In this document: piece by piece, positions 43,300 through 55,060 of the stretch
How the letters are laid out: every line of letters starts with the position of its first letter
Numbering within the stretch: the stretch's first letter is position 1
Program-made: the position numbers and the translations under genes
Assembly: GCA_944739405.2 (NCBI GenBank)
Contig: OX123192.2
Location: 51,450,486 to 51,514,485, forward strand
Direction of reading: 5' to 3'
DNA: 64,000 nucleotides
From: Euclidia mi
Taxonomy: Eukaryota > Arthropoda > Insecta > Lepidoptera > Erebidae
Notes under the pieces: model-generated
What the model saw: only the letters and a program-made list of their open reading frames with translations
Database searches by the model: none
What the model was told of the DNA's origin: nothing

Positions 43300-46242
43300 T
43301 TATATTATCATATTTAAGTATTGTACCTGTTATCATTGATATCAATAATATTAGTGATGATGATTGTTTCCACTCAGTATGTAGTGTAGATGACAGTTTT
43401 AGCAGTATACCGTCACTTTCCGACTGTCTTAATTCACAGTTTTCTGATGTACCTAAATATTTCAATGCCGTTCATATCAATGCCCAAAGTATTCCGGCAC
43501 ATTTCACTGATATGCTGGTTAAATTAAGACTGTAAGAGCATTCATGCTATCCTTGTTTCTGAGTCATGGCTTAAGCCCTGTCTACCTTCTACATTATACT
43601 TCCTCCCTGGTTTTCAACTTATCAGAAATGATCGCGTGGTTGGGGTCGGTGGGGGTGTTGCCATATATCTTCGCTCTCATATCCCTTACAAAGTTGTAAG
43701 TATGTCTGCACAACCATCGCCTTCAAATGAAGGTGAGCATTTATTTCTGGAACTTGCATTAAACCACACCAAACTCCTACTCGGCGTTTACTACTGTCCT
43801 TCATTACGTATAGATTATTTTTCTACTTTGAAACCCTACTGGTTAATCTCGTGCCCTCTTACAGTCATACTATCATAATGGGTGATTTTAACACATGTCT
43901 GCTTAAAAATGATTCTCGTTCTTCGTCTCTTGTTTCTATTTCAATAGCCTGTAATCTTACAATACTACCCTTAAGTGCAACTCATCATTTCCCACATTCC
44001 ACACCTTCCCTTCTCGATATAATCATGGTTTCTTCTCGGGAACATGTTGCCACGCACGGGCAATATCCAGCAGACATGTTTTCTTACCACGACCTGCTCT
44101 ATATCTCGTACAAAATTCGTCCGCCTAAAATGAAGTGGAACGTACCAATGCAGCGCAATTTTGGTGGCATGAACACCGATTATCTTCGTAAGGATGCCAG
44201 TGATATTAACTGGATTCCATTTCTCAGTGCCGAATCCATTGATGATAAGGTTAGCGTCTTTAAAACTCAAATCACTGAATTGTATGATAAGCATGCACCC
44301 ATTCGACCGGTGAAGATTAAACACCCTCCCTCACCATGGCTCACTGAAAGCATCAAACAGCTTATACACAAGAAAGCTGCAGCAAAATTCAGGTATAAAA
44401 TTAGGCCCGACGATAACAACCTGCAAAAATATGTTGCGATTAGGAATCACTGCAATAGGGTGTGTAGGGACGCACAACGCTAACATATCCATAATTCTGT
44501 GAAAAACGGAGATCCAGCAAAGGTCTGGAAATTTCTTAAAACCCTGGGGGTTGGCAAATCACCTCAACTTACTACCCCTAATGACTTCAATATTGACTCG
44601 CTCAATCAACATTTCGCTGCCTCGTCCAATATTAATCGATTTTTCGATTCGTCCAATATTGATAGGACTACTAAAGAAAGCACTCTTAACTATCTTTCAT
44701 CCCTGCCAACCCCTAGTTATTCACCATTTGTCTTTAATCATTTCACCGATAGTGATGTTAAGAAGAGCATAATGTCAATCACATCCAACGCAGCTGGTAG
44801 TGACGGTGTCAACCGTAATATGCTCCTTCCCATCCTTGATTTAATCCTACCCATCATTACTCACATCATTTATTACTCCTTGTCCAGTGGTGAATTTCCA
44901 TCGATGTGGAAGGATGCCCTAATAACTCCAATTCCGAAAAAATCACATCCTTTATCCTTTTCTGATTACCGACCTGTTTCTATTCTACCATTCCTTTCCA
45001 AAGTCCTCGAACGTCTCGTTTACAATCAAGTCAACTCGTTCCTTTCTAAAAATAATCTTCTTAATCCATTCCAGTCCGGCTTCCGTCCAGGCCATAGCAC
45101 TGCTACAACCCTTATCAATATTACGGATGACATCAGGGCTGGTATGGAGAGCGGACAGCTCACAGTCCTTGCTCTGCTAGATTTTAGCAACGCCTTCAAT
45201 ATAGTGGATTTTGACATTCTACTTGGCCGTCTTTGCTCTCTTAACATATCTCCTACGGGGATTGATTGGTTTTGTAGTTACCTGTGTGGCCGCCGACAGC
45301 GTATACGAGTTGAAAATTCACTCGTGTTGTCTCCTTTACTCTTCGCAATTTTTATAAATTCTATATCAAACAATCTTCGCTCTTCCTATCACCTTTATGC
45401 AGATGATCTTCAAATCTATACCCAGTCGACATTGGCTCAGATGTCACACTCTATAGGTACCATCAACAGTGATCTTGCAGAGATTAGTAGCTGGAGCAAA
45501 TCCTATGGACTTATAGTGAACCCCTCGAAAACGCAGGTCATTGTTGTTGGTAGTTCGAGAATGTTATCGAAGATCGACTGGTCTCAACTTCCTAATGTTA
45601 TATTTAATGGCACTGTTATTCCTATGCAGGATAAAGTAAAAAATCTGGGCTTAATCATTGATTCTACCCTTTCTTGGCGCTCACAGGTCCAAGAAGTGAG
45701 TCGTAAGATATTTGCTTCGGCAGGTTCATTGCGAAGACTTAGGAATTTTCTTCCTACTGCCACCAAAATTGCACTTGCAAACTGTCTTCTATTACCCATT
45801 ATTGATTATGCAGATGTCAGCTATCCAGATCTCGCCGAAAACCAACTAGACAAACTTGAGCGCCTTCAAAATCTCTGTATACGATTCATATTATTTTGGA
45901 TTACGCAAATACGACCATGTCTCACAATTTCGAACACAACTCAAGTGGTTACCCGTTCTATTGCGCCGGAATACTCACATACTTTCTCTACTATACAACA
46001 TTGTTTAACCCTTCAACTCCCTCCTATCTTAAAGGAAGATTCGAATTCCTTCATGATACGTATAACCGTTATTTAAGGTCATCAGAAAATTTAAAGCTGA
46101 AGCTCATTGCACGGATTTTATTGATAAATCGTTTTGTGTCACTGCTGTTCGCCTATGGAATGCACTCCCATTACATATAAGACAGGCTCAGACGGTAACA
46201 AAGTTCAAATCCTTAGTCAAGGATCACTACTTATCACTATGA
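43300..46242 (+). pseudogene. LINE C ORF2, endonuclease and reverse transcriptase, broken
   Basis: Endonuclease: FNAVHINAQSIPAHFTDMLV (about 43460), SESWLKP, GGGVAIYLRSHIPYK, a frame change near 43850, IIMGDFNTCL and YHDLLYISYK. Linker: HAPIRPVKIKHPPSPWL. RT (main frame 44499-46076): ISITSNAAGSDGVNRN, FSDYRPVSILPFLSKVLERL, FRPGHSTATTL, motif A LLDFSNAFNIVDFD (45174-45214), then a deletion near 45325-45335 that removes the GVPQG region, LSPLLFAIFINS, motif C YADDLQIY (45396-45407) and LGLIIDSTLSW. The C-terminal part is frameshifted after about 45890 and ends KFKSLVKDHYLSL at 46242. Both catalytic Asp motifs remain, but loss of the PQG block and several frameshifts make it inactive. Confidence 0.85.
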
Positions 46243-46284
46243 TATTTCCCGCTCTAATATTATTTTAAGTATTATTTATTATTT

Positions 46285-46289
46285 ATGTA
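46285..46289. repeat. Target-site duplication, left (ATGTA)
   Basis: ATGTA immediately before the 5' LTR is repeated immediately after the 3' LTR at 53797-53801. A 5 bp duplication fits BEL/Pao integrases. Confidence 0.85.
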
Positions 46290-46887
46290 TGTTTGAAATA
46301 GAATTAGTTTTTATTATAAGTCAAATCGATTAGATCGATTGAGTAACATTTTGTTTAGTCTATTGAAAATTTCTGACAATGGTCACACTGAACTGTCAAT
46401 CTTTTCGTTCATTGTCGTTTCCCGCGGTCAGCGAAAAAACCTAGCTCTGGATAGATTTCGTGTTGTGAGCGTTTTGATCTTGTATTTAGAACCCGTTTGA
46501 TTGCCACTTCCTTGATCAATAACTGGCACCGGTTAATTGTGACAAAAATAGTATTTTAACGAACATTGTAAAACCTGAGTGAATCCGATGCACGTGGTTG
46601 GTGCCGGAAGAATTTGCTGATTGAAGACGCTGCGTAGAGTCTGGTAAAGTAAAGATAATTCACTTGCTAATATTGGCCAATTTTAGTCTCGTGTGTGTCT
46701 AACTTGCCTCCAGGACTCCACTCAAGAACATCACCAGGAGATATTTGGTAAGACATTTGTTTAATTCTTAGCGCCAAGAAACTTGGCCCATGTGTTAGAT
46801 CCTTTGTCTTGGGCTAAGACTGGATGAATTAATCGCTTCCACTGATCTCTGTTAAAAAATACCCATTCTTAGCCCGAATTCTACACA
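46290..46887 (+). repeat. BEL/Pao 5' LTR
   Basis: 598 bp, starts TG and ends CA. It differs from the 3' LTR at about two positions (CTGCGTAGAG here versus CTGCGTGGAG; AATACCCATTC versus AATACACATTC). Promoter and polyadenylation functions are inferred from the class; no clear TATA box was assigned. Confidence 0.93.
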
Positions 46888-46894
46888 TAATTTT

Positions 46895-46912
46895 TGGTGC
46901 AGAGCTGTAGTT
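46895..46912 (+). promoter_or_regulatory. Candidate primer-binding site
   Basis: TGGTGCAGAGCTGTAGTT begins with TGG, as expected for pairing with a tRNA 3' CCA end, seven bases after the 5' LTR. The matching tRNA was not identified, so this is tentative. Confidence 0.4.
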
Positions 46913-47648
46913 GAAATTTAGCCGCTGTTGCATTACTGAGTATAAACTCAGATTGGTATGAGCTTGTATCTTATCACCTTGTAGACAGTATTGTAGTGTT
47001 TGTCAGGTCAGTTATTGTCTAAAATACATAATATTTAATTGTATAAGTTGACCTAGATAATTTGAAACACATTGTCACACATAACCTCAATCAGTAATTG
47101 TTGATTTGTATTGTTGAAAAATCTAACTTAAATTTGTTGTTGCATTAATAAGTCAGTTTGTTTGGATACATAACAGCTGTATGTATCAATAAATTTAGTA
47201 AATTTAGTTTATTGCATATATTCATAAACATTAGAACAACCAACTTGACCTTGCCAATTGGGCGGGTCACATTAATAAACTTTGTTTTGTTATAATATAA
47301 AGATAATATTGTTAGGTAACACATATTCTGTGCTTACTTCCTATTGTATATCATAAATAACACAGTTAGTCTGTCTGTTGCAAATAATTAATTAATTAAG
47401 TTGAAGTTTCAACTTTATTAATTTGTATAACAAATTTATATATATATTATACAGTTATAACTTTGATAACTTTTGTGTTTGTTTCAATATACTGAAACCT
47501 TTAATTTTGTTGGGCAGTAGATACCTGTCACTTGCCTGCACTTGCAGTAAACAGGCTAATACTTTGTTGGTTTCCAAGAATTAATAAAAATTAAGTTTTG
47601 ATTGTTAATTTTATTTAGCGCTTGTCCGGGCTCTTTTGAATTTTGATT
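46913..47648 (+). other. BEL/Pao untranslated leader
   Basis: About 0.74 kb of AT-rich sequence between the primer-binding region and the gag ATG. No frame of note. A packaging signal would be expected here but cannot be recognised by eye. Confidence 0.6.
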
Positions 47649-49280
47649 ATGTCAGCTATCAAGGACTTGCGTGCGGCTGCTGGTGCTATTGCATCAGATT
47701 TGCGCTGGTTTGCCTCAGCCAATGCTTTAGTGAACCGGCCTGATCGCCAGCAGGCCTTACTTCAGAGGTACGAGCGGATTGACGATCGCCTGGCAAGTGT
47801 GGAACAGCAATTCCGCACTTTCAGCACTTGCTGTCTTGAAGTGTCAATCAATGATTTCACCGCTGACCAGCGAAATAAGGTCAGCGAAGACTATGCCCAG
47901 GTCTTAGACCTGTATGATGCTGTATCCAATAGTGCGAGACAACTAGTTGCCGATAGGGAAGGGCAACCCGGCCTGAAGCAGGAGCTTCCTAGGTCAGCAC
48001 CGGGGCTGGTGAGTAGGCTCCCTACTTTGGACCTCCCCCATTTTGATGGCTGCCTAGGAAGCTACCTGGGCTTCGTTAATTTGTTCGACAGCCTAGTCCA
48101 TGATAGGGCTGACCTTCGGCCGGCACAAAAGTTGGCCTATCTAATGTCGGTTCTGGATGGGGAGGCTAAGGGCCTCATCCAGCATCTGCCCGTGTCTGAC
48201 GAGGCGTACCAGACGGCTCGGGACCTAATTACCCGTAGGTACCATAATAAGCGTGGCCTCGCCGACACGCACATTGAGCAGATTTTGGGCTTGCCGACGC
48301 TCACCCGGGTCTCTGGGTTGCGCACCCAACTGTTGAACCCGCTTTTGGTGGCCATCAACGCACTTAAGTGCCTTGACCTGCCCGTGGACCAATGGTCCTA
48401 TCTATTCGTGCACATTGTGCTGAAGAAGCTGCCTGCCGACCTGAGGTCGCGTTTTGAACAGCGCTTTGGTGGGGATAGCGCGACCCATCTGCCCCCCTTT
48501 GCTGACCTGGAGAAGTTCCTGGAGGATGAGTGCCGGGTCTTGGACAACTCCGGTGGTGACACGTCGGCTAAGTCGCAGCTGCCCAAGGTCAAGGAGCAGG
48601 CTCGCGTTCACACCCGAGCCAGTGTTGACCGGCGCCCTCCTCGCTTTGCGGTCACGCAGAGCCCAGCGGAGTGCTCCTACTGCAAGGTCACGGGGCACAG
48701 AACGGCCAGTTGTAGGGCATTCTTGGACCTACATGTCGCCTCTCGTAGGCGCATCGCGAATGCCCGCCGCCTTTGCTTCTCTTGTTTGGGGTCCCACTAC
48801 CAGCGAGACTGCCCAAACTCTCGCCCCTGTCCTCACTGTGGAGGACAGCATTTGGACATTCTCTGCATGAATGCCAGAGAGGTAGGCCGCTTGTCTTACC
48901 AGCCGACGCCGCGCACGGGCGGGTGTCTTGAAGGTGGCAGCCGAGGCTCACCGGCGCGTAGCCGAGAGTCGCCTCGCTCAATTGATCGCCACTCACCCCG
49001 CTTGGAGAACCGTAGCGTGCGCACGCCTCCTTTCTCTCGCGCACCTGAATGTGCGACCGCCCAGCGTCACCAGCACCATGACTGCTGCCCCAGGTATTCC
49101 CCTCCTTTGGCGGAGCGTCCCCGCCTTGACTCGCGCCCACCTCGTTTTGGGCGGGTGCGTCACTATGACCCCCCACAGATGGCACGCGGATCGAGTCATC
49201 GCGCCTTTGAGGACTTCAAGCCGCACCCTCGCTTTGACGTGCCTGGTCCTGGCCAACGGTCGCCGCCCAGGCAACAATAG
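47649..49280 (+). CDS. gag: BEL/Pao Gag polyprotein
   Basis: 543 codons from the ATG at 47649 (MSAIKDLRAAAGAI) to a UAG at 49278-49280. The N-terminus is helical. The middle (about residues 130-290, LPTLDLPHFDGCLGSYLGFV onward) is the DUF1759 region typical of BEL/Pao Gag. Residues about 342-405 hold three CCHC zinc knuckles (CSYCKVTGHRTASC, CFSCLGSHYQRDC, CPHCGGQHLDILC) for genome RNA binding. The C-terminal 130 residues are Pro/Arg/Ser-rich and disordered. An in-frame TTG six bases upstream is not needed as a start. GC content is well above that of the surrounding host DNA. Gag forms the particle; pol follows in the same frame after the stop. Confidence 0.92.
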   Translation: MSAIKDLRAAAGAIASDLRWFASANALVNRPDRQQALLQRYERIDDRLASVEQQFRTFSTCCLEVSINDFTADQRNKVSEDYAQVLDLYDAVSNSARQLVADREGQPGLKQELPRSAPGLVSRLPTLDLPHFDGCLGSYLGFVNLFDSLVHDRADLRPAQKLAYLMSVLDGEAKGLIQHLPVSDEAYQTARDLITRRYHNKRGLADTHIEQILGLPTLTRVSGLRTQLLNPLLVAINALKCLDLPVDQWSYLFVHIVLKKLPADLRSRFEQRFGGDSATHLPPFADLEKFLEDECRVLDNSGGDTSAKSQLPKVKEQARVHTRASVDRRPPRFAVTQSPAECSYCKVTGHRTASCRAFLDLHVASRRRIANARRLCFSCLGSHYQRDCPNSRPCPHCGGQHLDILCMNAREVGRLSYQPTPRTGGCLEGGSRGSPARSRESPRSIDRHSPRLENRSVRTPPFSRAPECATAQRHQHHDCCPRYSPPLAERPRLDSRPPRFGRVRHYDPPQMARGSSHRAFEDFKPHPRFDVPGPGQRSPPRQQ

Positions 49281-52200
49281 GTAATTAACTCCTGCCCTAT
49301 AACGCCAACCTCCCCCATTGAGACCGTTATCCTACCAACGGTTGCTGTTAGGGTCTGGGGACCCACGGGGACCTCTGTTGTTGTCCGTGCTATATTGGAC
49401 ACAGGTTCACAAGGTTGCATTGTTTCCACTTATTTGGTAGGGCAGGTTAAATTAAATATGGGCTCTTTTCCGAATTGTATTCGGGGCATAGGTGACGTAG
49501 CCTCTAATGTTGAAGGGCAAGTTAAAGTTATGTTTGGCCCTGTTGAATCTTCACACCCGAGGATTAAAACCTCGGCTATTGTGTTGAAGAATATTTTGGG
49601 TATGCACCCACAGAAACAGCTACCCGCTGCTGTGGTGAATTTGACATCGGGATTGGAACTGGCAGACCCCAAATTTGACACACCGGGACAAATCGACTTG
49701 TTGATTGGCTCTGATGTCCTCGGTGGAATTTTGATTGGTGGGAAACGGGTCTTGGTGCCAAATGGTTTGACTGCCATCCCGACCATATTTGGATTTGCTT
49801 TGGTGGGACCTGTACCTAGGGACCCCCCTCCACCTGAACTTGACAATTTGTTGGCTGTAGGCTCCGCTCTCTCTGATGCGGTTCAGAGGTTTTGGGAGGT
49901 AGAGGAGCCCCCTCAAGCTGCCCGTTTGAATCCAGAACATGAGGAGTGCGAGCTGTTCTTCCAGAACAACACTGATCGACTCCGTTCTGGTCGGATTATT
50001 ACGAGGCTACCCTTCCTGTCTGTTCGGCCTCCGCTTGGTGAGTCACGACCTTTAGCCGAAAAGAGGTTGTTGGCCATGGAGCGCCGCATGGGTCGTGATC
50101 CGGAGCTCAGACAGAAGTACATTGAGTTCATGAGGGAATATGAACAGTTGGGACACATGTCTGTGTCAAATTTGGATTGGCGTTCGGTGGAGCACTACTT
50201 TCTCCCGCATCATGCGGTATTGAAGCCATTGACTGGGAAGCTGCGCACAGTATTTGATGGTTCTGCGCAGACTTCAACAGGCGTATCCTTGAACCAGTGC
50301 TTGCATTCTGGTCCCAAGTTGGTCAAGGACCTTTGTGACGTCATCTCCAGCTTCCGACGACATCAGGTTGTCTTTGTGGCCGACTTAAAAATGATGTTCA
50401 GGCAGACTATTATCCACCCTGATGACCGTCGCTTCCAGCTGATCCTTTGGAGAGAGTCTCCTCGCGATCCCATGGTCGTCTACGAGCTCAATACTAATAC
50501 GTACGGGTTAAGGTCAAGCCCCTACTTGGCAATACGTTCTCTTTGGGAGCTCGCAGACCGCGAAGGCCTACGTTTCCCAAGAGCCTCCGCCATCTTGAAA
50601 GACGATATTTACGTCGATGACATTTGCTCGGGCGCCTCCACAGCGGACGAGGCGATCCTCCTGCGGGACGAATTGATAGGTATTTTGGCCTCCGCTGGTT
50701 ATGAGTTGCGCAAATGGATTTCCAACTCACCAGCGCTCTTGGAAGGCTTGCCAGAGGATCATCAGCAGGATCCACATTTGTTTGAGATTGTTGACAACCC
50801 CGCCATGATGGCTGTTCTCGGCGTTCAGTACAGACCAGTCCAAGACATCTTTACATATAACGTAGACTTGAAATTGCCGTGTTCTTGGACTAAACGTCTC
50901 GTATTGTCTACTGTCGCCAGAACCTTTGATCCGAACGGTTGGATCTGTCCAATTATATTTTGGGCAAAATACTTCTTGCAGAAGCTTTGGACAGCAGGAT
51001 TGACCTGGGACGAACCTCTGCACGGCACTCTTGTTGAGGAATGGACCTCTTTTGTATCCTCACTTCCTGCTGTCAACGAGATCTCCTTGCCTCGTCCCAT
51101 CCTTCCTCCCGGGAAGTACAAGGCCACCCTTCACGGGTTTTGTGACGCCTCGGAACGTGGTCACGCGGCCGTGGTGTACTTGCGCACAGTCAGTGCCTCG
51201 GGTCAGGTGAGAGTCTCCCTGATCATGGCGAAGAGCAAGGTAGCACCCCTTCGGACATCTTTGACCATTCCGAAATTGGAGCTCTCGGGAGCAGCACTTC
51301 TTGTACGCTTGTTGAACCACGTGTCTAGTACTTTGGGTAAAAGCATTTGCATTAATGGGACCTACGCCTGGACAGACAGCCAAATTGTTCTTTGTTGGTT
51401 GAAGGCTTCTGTCCACACTTTGGAGGTATTTGTCGCTAATCGCGTTTCCCAAATCCAGAAATCCGAAGTCAAACTTGTTTGGAGACACGTGCCAGGTGAG
51501 CTCAACCCCGCTGATTGTGCCTCGCGCGGATGCTTGACGCCTAGTTTGATAGGTCATTCGCTGTGGTGGGGTCCGGAATGGTTGAGTCGACCAGAAATTG
51601 ATTGGCCTCGAACGCCAGTTTTGAATACTTCTAATTTGCCGGGTCTACGAACACTCGCTCTTGAGAAGGTGGAATGCGCCTTCGACCCCGATTTTTTGTT
51701 GAATCGCTACAGCTCCCTTGACAAGTTGTTAGGTGTCACTGCTTGGATAAAGCGTTTTGTTTTTAATTTTAGGCACCCACAACAGCAACGACTGACACCG
51801 TTTCTCTCGCCACATGAACGACAGGAGTCCCTCACCTTTTGGGTTCGTTCTGTGCAATTGGCGCATTTTGAAAGGGAGATTGCTATCCTCAAGTCGGGGA
51901 AATCGAAATTGTCGGGAGCTGTATCTAAATTGAACCCCTTTTTGGACGAAACGGGTCTCTTGCGCGTTGGAGGGCGTCTCAAGAACGCCAACCTCCCTTA
52001 CGGGGCTCGTCACCCCCTTTTGTTACCTAAGGACGGTCATTTGGTACGCTTGTTGGTAACTGACCGTCACCTTAAAAATTCGCATGCTGGTTGTAATGCC
52101 TTGTTGGCCATTTTGCAACGCGAGTTTTGGATTTTGTCTGCCCGAAGAATTATTCGGAGTGTAGTCTTTCGCTGCATCCCTTGCTATAAGCTCAAGGCTT

Positions 52201-53069
52201 CTACCATGCAGCCCTTGATGGGGGACTTACCGGCAGATCGCGTAACTGAAAGCAGGACGTTTGACGGTGTTGGCACGGACTTCGCTGGTCCTTTTTTGGT
52301 GAAAACGTCGACACTTCGAAACAGCAAGACTGTCAAGGCCTACTTGTCTGTTTTTGTTTGTCTTTCCACAAAGGCCGTACATTTGGAACTGGTCTCCTCG
52401 CTTACGACCGAGGCGTTTGTAGCCACATTTGACAGATTTGTATCCCGCAGAGGGCTGCCTTCCTTAATCCGTTCTGACTGCGGCACTAACTTCAAGGGCA
52501 CGTATAATTATTTGAATGAAGTTGTTAATTTTCTTGAAACCAACAAGGCTGATATAGGTGATAGGCTTGCCCGACGTGGGATAAATTGGTTGTTTTCCCC
52601 ACCAAATTGTCCACACTGGGGTGGTATATTTGAGGCCGCTGTAAAATCGGCCAAAACACACTTGCGCAGGACAATCGGTGAATCTGTCCTTACATTTGAG
52701 GAACTCGCAACTGTGTTTTGTAAGATTGAGGCCGTTTTGAACTCTCGGCCATTGTGCCCGATCTCCTCAGATCCGAATGATTTGGAGGCCCTTACGCCGG
52801 GCCATTTTTTGATTGGTCGCCCACTTGTCGCCTTGCCTGAGTACCCCTATATTGATACGAGACCTGGTCGTCTCTCGCGTTTTGAATTGGTACGCCAGAT
52901 TACTCAGAGCTTTTGGAAACGCTGGAACTTGGAATATTTGCACATACTCCAGCAACGCGTTAAGTGGACCGACAAGACCGATCCACCCAAGATTGGAGAC
53001 CTCGTTTTGATCAAGGAGGCTAACCTTCCGCCACTCAGATGGCGCAGGGGCGCATCCTTCATTTGGTAA
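49281..53069 (+). pseudogene. pol: BEL/Pao Pol polyprotein (protease, RT, RNase H, integrase), C-terminus frameshifted
   Basis: The frame is open from the codon after the gag UAG to 53069. Counting from codon 49395: protease active site DTGS at residues 2-5 (A17 type); RT with first catalytic Asp at 330 (VADLKMMF) and YVDD at 406-409; RNase H beginning FCDASERG with Asp 584; integrase zinc domain starting near His 892 (RHLKNSHAG ... CIPC); integrase catalytic residues Asp 962 (GTDFAGPF), Asp 1028 (SDCGTNF) and Glu 1080 (HWGGIFEAAV); then SRPLCPISSDPNDLEALTPG and LPPLRWRRG of the DUF5641-like end. All catalytic residues are present. There is no good ATG at the start, so expression should depend on passing the UAG. 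A one- or two-base indel near 53045 shifts the last ~40 codons, whose natural continuation is found in another frame ending with a stop at 53165-53167. Confidence 0.9.
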
Positions 53070-53186
53070 CTGGGGCTGATGGAGTTCCCCGATTTGCTGA
53101 GGTCTTGGTGGACGGTTCGATTCTGTGGAGAGCGGTTGCAACATTGTCACGTCTACCAACCGATTAGCGGACCGGTAGGCCGGTCC

Positions 53187-53198
53187 GGGGCGGGTGGA
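53187..53198 (+). promoter_or_regulatory. Polypurine tract
   Basis: GGGGCGGGTGGA directly precedes the 3' LTR and is almost all purine. This is the expected plus-strand primer position. Confidence 0.7.
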
Positions 53199-53796
53199 TG
53201 TTTGAAATAGAATTAGTTTTTATTATAAGTCAAATCGATTAGATCGATTGAGTAACATTTTGTTTAGTCTATTGAAAATTTCTGACAATGGTCACACTGA
53301 ACTGTCAATCTTTTCGTTCATTGTCGTTTCCCGCGGTCAGCGAAAAAACCTAGCTCTGGATAGATTTCGTGTTGTGAGCGTTTTGATCTTGTATTTAGAA
53401 CCCGTTTGATTGCCACTTCCTTGATCAATAACTGGCACCGGTTAATTGTGACAAAAATAGTATTTTAACGAACATTGTAAAACCTGAGTGAATCCGATGC
53501 ACGTGGTTGGTGCCGGAAGAATTTGCTGATTGAAGACGCTGCGTGGAGTCTGGTAAAGTAAAGATAATTCACTTGCTAATATTGGCCAATTTTAGTCTCG
53601 TGTGTGTCTAACTTGCCTCCAGGACTCCACTCAAGAACATCACCAGGAGATATTTGGTAAGACATTTGTTTAATTCTTAGCGCCAAGAAACTTGGCCCAT
53701 GTGTTAGATCCTTTGTCTTGGGCTAAGACTGGATGAATTAATCGCTTCCACTGATCTCTGTTAAAAAATACACATTCTTAGCCCGAATTCTACACA
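53199..53796 (+). repeat. BEL/Pao 3' LTR
   Basis: 598 bp, near-identical partner of 46290-46887. The right target duplication ATGTA follows at 53797-53801. Confidence 0.93.
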
Positions 53797-53801
53797 ATGT
53801 A

Positions 53802-54112
53802 TGTGTATGTATGTATGTTGTATGTATGTATGCATGTATGTATTTATGTTTGTATATATAAGTATTTATATATGTGTAGTACATTCTTATAATATTACAT
53901 AAATGTATATATTTAAAGTATTATCATCTTATTACTGGTAAACTTACAACTACCATTTCTTTCCTACCAATAATATCTCCATCCAAAGGTTGCCTGGTAG
54001 AAATCGCTGTGAGCGATAAGACTGCCCTGTGTACTCTACTTAATATAAAATTTCTATACATATGTTCTTAAAAGTGTACAATAAATTATTAAATAAATAA
54101 ACAAAATAAAAA
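53802..54112 (+). mobile_element. LINE C 3' UTR, second part
   Basis: A TATG/TGTA-rich stretch is followed by CTACCAATAATATCTCCATC, CAAAGGTTGCCTGGTAGAAA, CGCTGTGAGCGATAAG and an A-rich tail with AAATAAATAAAC. It continues the UTR interrupted at 46289. Confidence 0.85.
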
Positions 54113-54456
54113 CATCGTGATGAAACATGCATGTCTTCTCCAGACATATGTGCAGTCTGCCAACCTACTTTAGTGAGAGCAAGCATTGGCAGAGATTATA
54201 AACAAGGCTGATGATGATGGGATCGAAGCCATGACAATTGATGTGGCTTTAAACGGTAAGGTCATCCTCTTGCAGTCAGTACCACATCACCCAAGTTCTG
54301 AACAGCACAAAATCAATAGGTATGGCCTTCAAATTATACCGAGAATATATTTTCACTTTATATTTTTAGATTTGGTTAGACCAGTAAGCGGACCTCGGGC
54401 TCTATGGCGTGCCAGTCTTGGATGCAACCGGGTTAACGCTAGGGCGATGATCATGA

Positions 54457-54509
<53 letters not shown>

Positions 54510-55060
54510 CATCACGCTATCTATTTGCCGCCCTTTTACATCGCATTATTATGACGTCCACCAGTTCCACTTAAAAAATATGAACTACTACAGCGAATAT
54601 TAGTCGCTAAGGCAATGTCAAATACTGTGTGCATATTATTTTTCTGAAATGTTGACACATATTGATATACAAATATACGTATATTAACAACCATAGTGAA
54701 ATCAATTAGGACTCCAGCCAACACTATCAATTATCTGGCTTCCCGTGATATACATAATTTAATTTTCGTTTTCCTATCTATCGCAACTCCTATGAACAGT
54801 GCAACGTTGCCGCTCTTCTTTCTTTAATATTTAATAAGTAGGTGGATAAATATTATTTCTATGTTATAGTGCAGGTATGCTAGCGTAAGCGTGAAGTTTA
54901 AAGTTATGAAAATAAAACAAATATTGAGATCAATGCAATTTATTACGATAATATCACAAGAAATACTTACTTAAATGTAAGGTACCTATTTACTTATTTC
55001 TAAATTATGAGAAGTATTGGCACATATAAAAAATAGTACTATCGTAGTATTGGAGAGAAT
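54113..55060. other. Intervening sequence with a LINE tail and (AT)n
   Basis: GACCAGTAAGCGGACCTCGG and GGATGCAACCGGGTTAACGC, GATGATCATGATGAT near 54376-54460 look like a LINE 3' tail. The 54186-54554 frame is not supported because it reads through the (AT)n run. The remainder is AT-rich and unrecognised. Confidence 0.45.
54459..54506. repeat. (AT)n microsatellite, about 24 units
   Basis: An uninterrupted AT dinucleotide run following a GATGAT tail; probably grown from the tail of the preceding LINE fragment. Confidence 0.95.

Larger units (their letters stand above)
41990..46289 (+). mobile_element. Non-LTR retrotransposon C (two ORFs), interrupted in its 3' UTR
   Basis: The element has a short 5' region, ORF1 with an L1-like RNA-binding design, a ~540 bp spacer, an endonuclease/RT ORF2 ending at 46242, and a 3' UTR. 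The UTR is cut at 46289 by the BEL/Pao element and resumes at 53802-54110. Another UTR copy of the family is at 28085-28361. The 5' boundary is not fixed by a target duplication. The clade is provisional (CR1/L2/Crack group). Confidence 0.85.
46290..53796 (+). mobile_element. BEL/Pao LTR retrotransposon, near complete
   Basis: Two 598 bp LTRs flank an internal region with gag and pol in one frame. Both LTRs begin TGTTTGAAATAG and end GAATTCTACACA. The domain order protease, RT, RNase H, integrase with a C-terminal DUF5641-like region and the A17-type protease identify BEL/Pao. The element lies in the 3' UTR of LINE C. Only about two substitutions separate the LTRs, so the insertion is recent. 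Two lesions are visible: a UAG between gag and pol, and a frameshift near the end of pol. Confidence 0.95.

Noticed and set aside
48137..53159. Minus-strand and off-frame ORFs inside gag and pol
   Set aside because: Shadows of the BEL/Pao coding frame; none has a domain of its own.
54186..54554. 122-codon frame
   Set aside because: A third of it is translation of the (AT)n run; the start belongs to a LINE tail.
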